64,000 bases of DNA. Origin: Bacillus safensis (GTDB lineage Bacteria > Bacillota > Bacilli > Bacillales > Bacillaceae). The stretch's first letter is position 1. Every line of letters starts with the position of its first letter. Where the stretch lies: the NCBI GenBank assembly GCA_030159235.1, contig BSBG01000008.1, positions 93,473 through 157,472 on the forward strand, written 5' to 3'. Below the pieces are notes generated by a model. It was not told the origin of the DNA. It saw only the letters and a program-made list of their open reading frames with translations, and made no database searches. Of this stretch, positions 60,357-64,000 are shown one piece after another. The position numbers and the translations under genes are program-made.

Positions 60357-61730
60357 TCATGTGGCTTCCTTTAAACGCCATGTCAGAACATCACGTAAAA
60401 ATTCAGGCATGAAATATTCGATGTGTTCGTGATCACGGATATGAGGAAAAAGTGAGCCTAATGTATACATATCCACTGTGCCAACTGTATAGAAGGCGTC
60501 CTTTTTAATCAATTGCCCGTGTACAAAGACATCCTTCACCCGTTTGGCTTCACCTTCTTCTAATGAATAGGTGAGACCGCTGTATAGCATTTTCCCCATC
60601 AGCTCACCTCTAAAGCCGAAGCCTTTGATGCGCAGCTGTTCCATTTTTTCTTCACAGCCCCGCCGAACCGTTTCGATCAGCTGTTGACCAGACAGTGTCA
60701 CCCGAATTGGGTTAATGGGATGCGGGCATATCCGGTGGATTTCCTCTCTTGTGACGATCCCTGCCTCTAATGAATCAAGTACCATACCTGCATTCATCAT
60801 GCCAATATCTGCCCCGCACCAATCTTTAATGGCATCTGTTAAGAGCTGCGGAAGCGAAGAATCGTCGAACCACTTCGTTTCCAGCTTCGACTCGATCGTT
60901 GTCACTTTTTCCTGCATGAGCGCTTTCGCTCTTCTCTCTGCTTGCTGTAAGGTGGTCATGGCTTCATCTGATTCACTGATGAGCTGATCCACTGACTGCA
61001 CTGTCGCTTTTTTCTCTATGAGCTCTTTTCGTGCTGTGTCAATCGTCAGCTCGACACAGCCAATATAATGCCCATACTTTTCAGCACACGCAAGCAGCAC
61101 ACCATTGTCCAATTCGCCCTGTTCTAACAGATGATGCGTGTGTGATCCTAGGATGACGTCGATTTCAGGGAAATCACGAGCGACCTCCCGATCATGAATG
61201 ATACCAAGATGGGATAAGAGCACAATGACATCCGCCTGTCCTTTTACTTCCTGCAGCATGTCCCGTATGCTGTCAAACGGGTCTGTAATGTTCCAGCCCA
61301 ACTTTTCATATACGGGTGTATACGCAATCGTCACGCCTAAGAGACAGAGCTTCAGCCCGTTTTCCATTGTGATCATATGATAGGGCTTTGCCCACGATGG
61401 CCTTTTGCCTTTCTCAAATAAATTAGACAGGATTACAGGAAAATGCGCATGCTCATACAATTGATCCAGCTGATCATGTGGCAGCGTAATGCCTTCATTA
61501 TTCCCGATCGTGACCCCATCATAGCCAAGCTGATTGAGGAGCTTGACGTTGACCTTTCCATAATCAGCTTCTGACACGAGGTTCACTCGGTCCATATGGT
61601 CGCCAATATCAAACAAGAGCATCTGATCGTGAACTTGACGCTTTTCTTCAATATAAGCTGCAATTTTTGGCCAGTTCTCAAAGTGGCTGTGCAAATCGTT
61701 TGTATGATATAACCATAGCTTCTGCAGCAT
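60357..61730 (-). CDS. yunD: YunD, metallophosphatase/5'-nucleotidase family
   Basis: 457 residues. N-terminal calcineurin-like metallophosphatase with YHTNDLHSHFENW, FDIGDHMDR, TIGNNEGIT and SHLGIIHDRE plus LGSHTHH; C-terminal 5'-nucleotidase domain with GAD-type MNAGMV. No signal peptide, so cytoplasmic, unlike secreted UshA. Acts on a phosphodiester or nucleotide not identified here. SD GAGGGAGAG. Confidence 0.92.
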   Translation of the reverse strand: MLQKLWLYHTNDLHSHFENWPKIAAYIEEKRQVHDQMLLFDIGDHMDRVNLVSEADYGKVNVKLLNQLGYDGVTIGNNEGITLPHDQLDQLYEHAHFPVILSNLFEKGKRPSWAKPYHMITMENGLKLCLLGVTIAYTPVYEKLGWNITDPFDSIRDMLQEVKGQADVIVLLSHLGIIHDREVARDFPEIDVILGSHTHHLLEQGELDNGVLLACAEKYGHYIGCVELTIDTARKELIEKKATVQSVDQLISESDEAMTTLQQAERRAKALMQEKVTTIESKLETKWFDDSSLPQLLTDAIKDWCGADIGMMNAGMVLDSLEAGIVTREEIHRICPHPINPIRVTLSGQQLIETVRRGCEEKMEQLRIKGFGFRGELMGKMLYSGLTYSLEEGEAKRVKDVFVHGQLIKKDAFYTVGTVDMYTLGSLFPHIRDHEHIEYFMPEFLRDVLTWRLKEAT

Positions 61731-61793
61731 GTTGATCTCTCCCTCAAGTTGTCACTGAACCGTCTCATTCAGGTTGAAAGCCTCAGCTTTCGT

Positions 61794-62645
61794 TTAACTA
61801 AATAAATCTAACTGCTTCGGAGACAGGCTTGAATACGTAATATCCAGCAAATTAATCATCTGCTGGCCATTCGCCGCTGCATCTCCGCCGGAGTTATTAT
61901 TAAACACGACATAAACATCTTTCGATTGCTGATGCAAGATGTCGAGATTCTTTTTCCACTCTTTTAATTCAGCTTCATTATATAAATATAAGTACCTCAC
62001 TTCACGCCAATTCTCATGGTCTGCCGGGTGAAGCCAGCCCTGTTTATTCCTTCCATGAAAACGGACCAATGTTTTATCACGATGTGTAGCTTGTATCACT
62101 GGCGGAATAGAGCCTTCCCCCACTTGCGGTTCATCACAGACGGAATGAATCCACCCTTCTTTTTCCATAAAGGACAAGGTCTGCTCATAGAATTCGTCTG
62201 AGAACCATGTACGGTTTCGGAATTCAAGGGCACATGGAATGTCACCCATCTTCTCCTTACACCATCTTAAATAAAGGACGTGTTCTTTTTTACAATCAAA
62301 CCATGGTGGAAATTGAAATAACACCATGGCGAGTTTCTTTTCACGAATGAGCGGAGTCAATGAAAGAATAAATGCATCAAACATGTCCTCCTTCGAAGCA
62401 AATGGAATTTCTCCCCTTTGATGTCCAGTCATACCTTGGTATGCTTTCACGACAAATTGAAAGGCATCCGGAGTATCCTTTATCCACTTTTCATGATTAC
62501 GTTCAGGCTGAACCGCATAAAAGCTTGCATCGAGTTCCACAATAGGAAACGTTGACGCGTAGTGAAACAGCTTTTGCGTGCTGCCGATTTTCGGCGGATA
62601 AAGACTGTCATGATCTCCCCAGCCAGTTAATCCGATATAAATCAT
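61794..62645 (-). CDS. yunF: YunF, DUF72 TIM-barrel protein
   Basis: 283 residues from the ATG at 62645 (GAGGTGAG SD). DUF72 motifs: IGLTGWGDHDSLYPP at the start, FYAVQPERNHEKWIKDTPD, LEFRNRTWFSDEFYE and VVFNNNSGGDAAANGQQM near the end. A TIM-barrel fold of unknown activity, widespread in bacteria. Here it directly follows yunD; the yunE permease gene found between them in B. subtilis is absent. Confidence 0.9.
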   Translation of the reverse strand: MIYIGLTGWGDHDSLYPPKIGSTQKLFHYASTFPIVELDASFYAVQPERNHEKWIKDTPDAFQFVVKAYQGMTGHQRGEIPFASKEDMFDAFILSLTPLIREKKLAMVLFQFPPWFDCKKEHVLYLRWCKEKMGDIPCALEFRNRTWFSDEFYEQTLSFMEKEGWIHSVCDEPQVGEGSIPPVIQATHRDKTLVRFHGRNKQGWLHPADHENWREVRYLYLYNEAELKEWKKNLDILHQQSKDVYVVFNNNSGGDAAANGQQMINLLDITYSSLSPKQLDLFS

Positions 62646-62960
62646 GTTTCTCACCTCTTGCCACTTTCATATATAGACGGCTTCCTCACAGCAAAGCCTT
62701 TGTCTTTTGTGATCCCCATATTTCTGAAAGAAATTCTTCTGTTTACAACATATCATATTTGCTCGTAATTCTGAATGAAGATGACTGGTGGCACGTGATT
62801 TTGTCCTCTCACTCTGTTTGTTTGTCATATTAATTAACAACTTTCTATCTAAAATGATTTTAGCTGATAACATAAAATGCATATCAGAGATGTTGACAGT
62901 GATTGTCCATTTTTTTATTCATCTTCACCAAGAGCTATAGCTCTCTACAAAGGAGACCGA
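62646..62960 (+). promoter_or_regulatory. Upstream region of the PucR-family gene with perfect palindrome
   Basis: No ORF is supported. The perfect 14-bp palindrome AGAGCTATAGCTCT (62931-62944) lies 6 bases before the SD AAAGGAG, where a bound protein or RNA hairpin could control the gene. A TTGACA (62893-62898) could be a -35 but a matching -10 is weak. Confidence 0.5.
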
Positions 62961-64000
62961 GTGGATATGAACATAGACAATAACCAATTTGAAATTTTAC
63001 AAAGAATGGCCAAAACAATTCACAAGCCTGTCTACTTATATAACCAGCACGGACGTATTCTCTACACCTCACATACCATGATCACGAGCCCAGAATGGAT
63101 TCACCTTCTCCCCTTTTTTCGAAGCAGGACAACCCTCTCTTTTTCGATGATCCAAGCAAAACAAACCTTTTCCGTCTTTCCAATTGATCTAAACGACCAA
63201 ACATGTGATTACCTTGTCATCCCTTCCTTCATCCCCCCGCAAAATCAAGCATTGCATGCGACGATTGCAAAAGCGATAAACGAAATATCGATTGCACGAA
63301 TGAGACAATATGCCGCCCTGCAAACGACCAAGCGTGCTAGAAATGAAGGCTTTCGCAGATGGATAGAGAGGGCATCGTCTTCCCAGCAAGACGCCCCACG
63401 TCTCGCACAGGCGTTTGGATTAAATGTAGAAAGCAGCTATTTATGTATAATCTGTCAGCTTGATCAGCTTAGTGATGCCTCATTTTTTAAGAAGCAGCAA
63501 ATGGTTTTAGATCAAGTGATTGACTTGCTCGACAACGCCATTCCAAGCAGTCCATTTCCTGCCTTTCTGTTTGTTAAAGGTGATATGGGTGTTGTATTGA
63601 TAGAGGAGACAGGCAGTTGGTCTGAGATGAGTGACAGGCTCTTCTCTTTTTTAAAACAGTTGCAGATCCTCGTTAAAATATATGTGAATCATACGATTTC
63701 CTTTGGTGTCAGCTTGACTGGCTGCCCTATCCCCCATCTATCCGAGGGCTACAGTGAAGCATTAGAGGCTCTTCAAACGGGACATCTCTCATCACGAACT
63801 GAATATATTCAGTTCTACCAAGCGAAGGATGTATCAGATTTACTAAAGCTCATTCCAAGAAAGGATGTCATCACGTTTCACCAGCTGCACCTTCACCCGT
63901 TATCTGAACCATCACAAGCAGACCAAAGCCTTCTTCACACCTTATCTGTCTATTTAGAAACCCATTGCCACATTTCAGAAACAGCCAAACGATTGTCGAT
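62961..64000 (+). CDS. PucR-family transcriptional regulator, partial
   Basis: An open frame from GTG 62961 (AAAGGAG 5 bases before; ATG at 62967 also possible) runs off the window after about 346 codons. It begins MDMNIDNNQFEILQRMAKTI, has a middle PucR/GGDEF-like region (about residues 140-260, SYLCIICQLDQL, FGVSLTGCPIPH) and reaches the start of the C-terminal helix-turn-helix (HCHISETAKRLS), the same module as in AdeR. In B. subtilis purine catabolism genes with PucR follow yunF-yunG, so this may be the pucR counterpart, but the N-terminus was not recognised. Confidence 0.85.
   Translation, partial: MDMNIDNNQFEILQRMAKTIHKPVYLYNQHGRILYTSHTMITSPEWIHLLPFFRSRTTLSFSMIQAKQTFSVFPIDLNDQTCDYLVIPSFIPPQNQALHATIAKAINEISIARMRQYAALQTTKRARNEGFRRWIERASSSQQDAPRLAQAFGLNVESSYLCIICQLDQLSDASFFKKQQMVLDQVIDLLDNAIPSSPFPAFLFVKGDMGVVLIEETGSWSEMSDRLFSFLKQLQILVKIYVNHTISFGVSLTGCPIPHLSEGYSEALEALQTGHLSSRTEYIQFYQAKDVSDLLKLIPRKDVITFHQLHLHPLSEPSQADQSLLHTLSVYLETHCHISETAKRLS

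Noticed and set aside
62667..62882. 71-codon minus-strand ORF upstream of yunF
   Set aside because: No SD and no similarity; it lies in the divergent promoter region of yunF and the PucR-family gene.

Overview
The window is chromosomal DNA of a Bacillus species very close to the Bacillus pumilus / safensis / altitudinis group. Almost every gene has a recognisable B. subtilis counterpart, in nearly the same order as the B. subtilis comA-to-pucR region (com, yue/yuk, yui, yum, yut and yun genes). Departures are extra genes (a secreted lipase, a Spo0M paralogue, a 2-hydroxyacid dehydrogenase) and an accessory patch at about 32.7-36.2 kb. Many genes start with TTG or GTG behind strong Shine-Dalgarno sites; starts were chosen from SD spacing and remembered homologue lengths. 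No database search was run.

Layout. 0-5 kb: end of yuxO, then the quorum-sensing set comA-comP-comX-comQ and degQ. 5-12 kb: yuzC, the EAL/HDOD protein YuxH, NAD salvage (pncB, pncA), yueI, yueH, two tandem GerPA/GerPF-type spore germination proteins, the transporter YueF and YuzF. 12-15.2 kb: secreted lipase, HD hydrolase YueE, short-chain dehydrogenase YueD. 15.2-25.1 kb: a complete Firmicutes type VII secretion operon (yukE-yukD-yukC-yukBA-yueB-yueC) with a clear promoter. 25.5-32.7 kb: adeR-ald, bioY under a BirA operator, a Spo0M-like gene, yuiF and pepA. 32.7-36.2 kb: low-GC accessory patch with a broken rap-phr cassette, a headless secreted-protein gene, a small membrane protein and small orphan ORFs. 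36.3-46.3 kb: yuiD/C/B/A, yumB, yumC, iron-sulfur genes (yutM, yutI), dapF, yuzB, yutJ, yuzD and a small WYL-like gene under two LexA boxes. 46.3-54 kb: peptidase YuxL, the threonine operon hom-thrC-thrB, a 2-hydroxyacid dehydrogenase, yutH. 54-64 kb: yutG/F/E/D/C, lipA, sporulation genes yunA (lytH) and yunB, yunC, yunD, yunF and a partial PucR-family regulator running off the right end.

How parts connect. ComQ modifies ComX, ComP senses it and ComA is the response regulator. ComA-type boxes lie upstream of degQ and upstream of the broken rap gene, so the accessory rap-phr cassette was once wired to the same circuit. The phr reading frame encodes a run of pentapeptide-like modules (SRKAT, VRNAT, FRLIT, FHLLT, SRAMT, IRFDT) spaced 10-14 codons apart, and is put out of frame by a run of eight T.

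Most novel signals: (1) the multi-module phr and split rap; (2) a dispersed repeat present twice, each copy lying beside a terminator hairpin whose sequence is duplicated on both sides; (3) the LexA-controlled small gene at 45.2 kb; (4) an intrinsic-terminator-like hairpin between comP and comA; (5) a ComX precursor with an unusual tail. No rRNA, tRNA, CRISPR array, transposase gene or prophage was seen.
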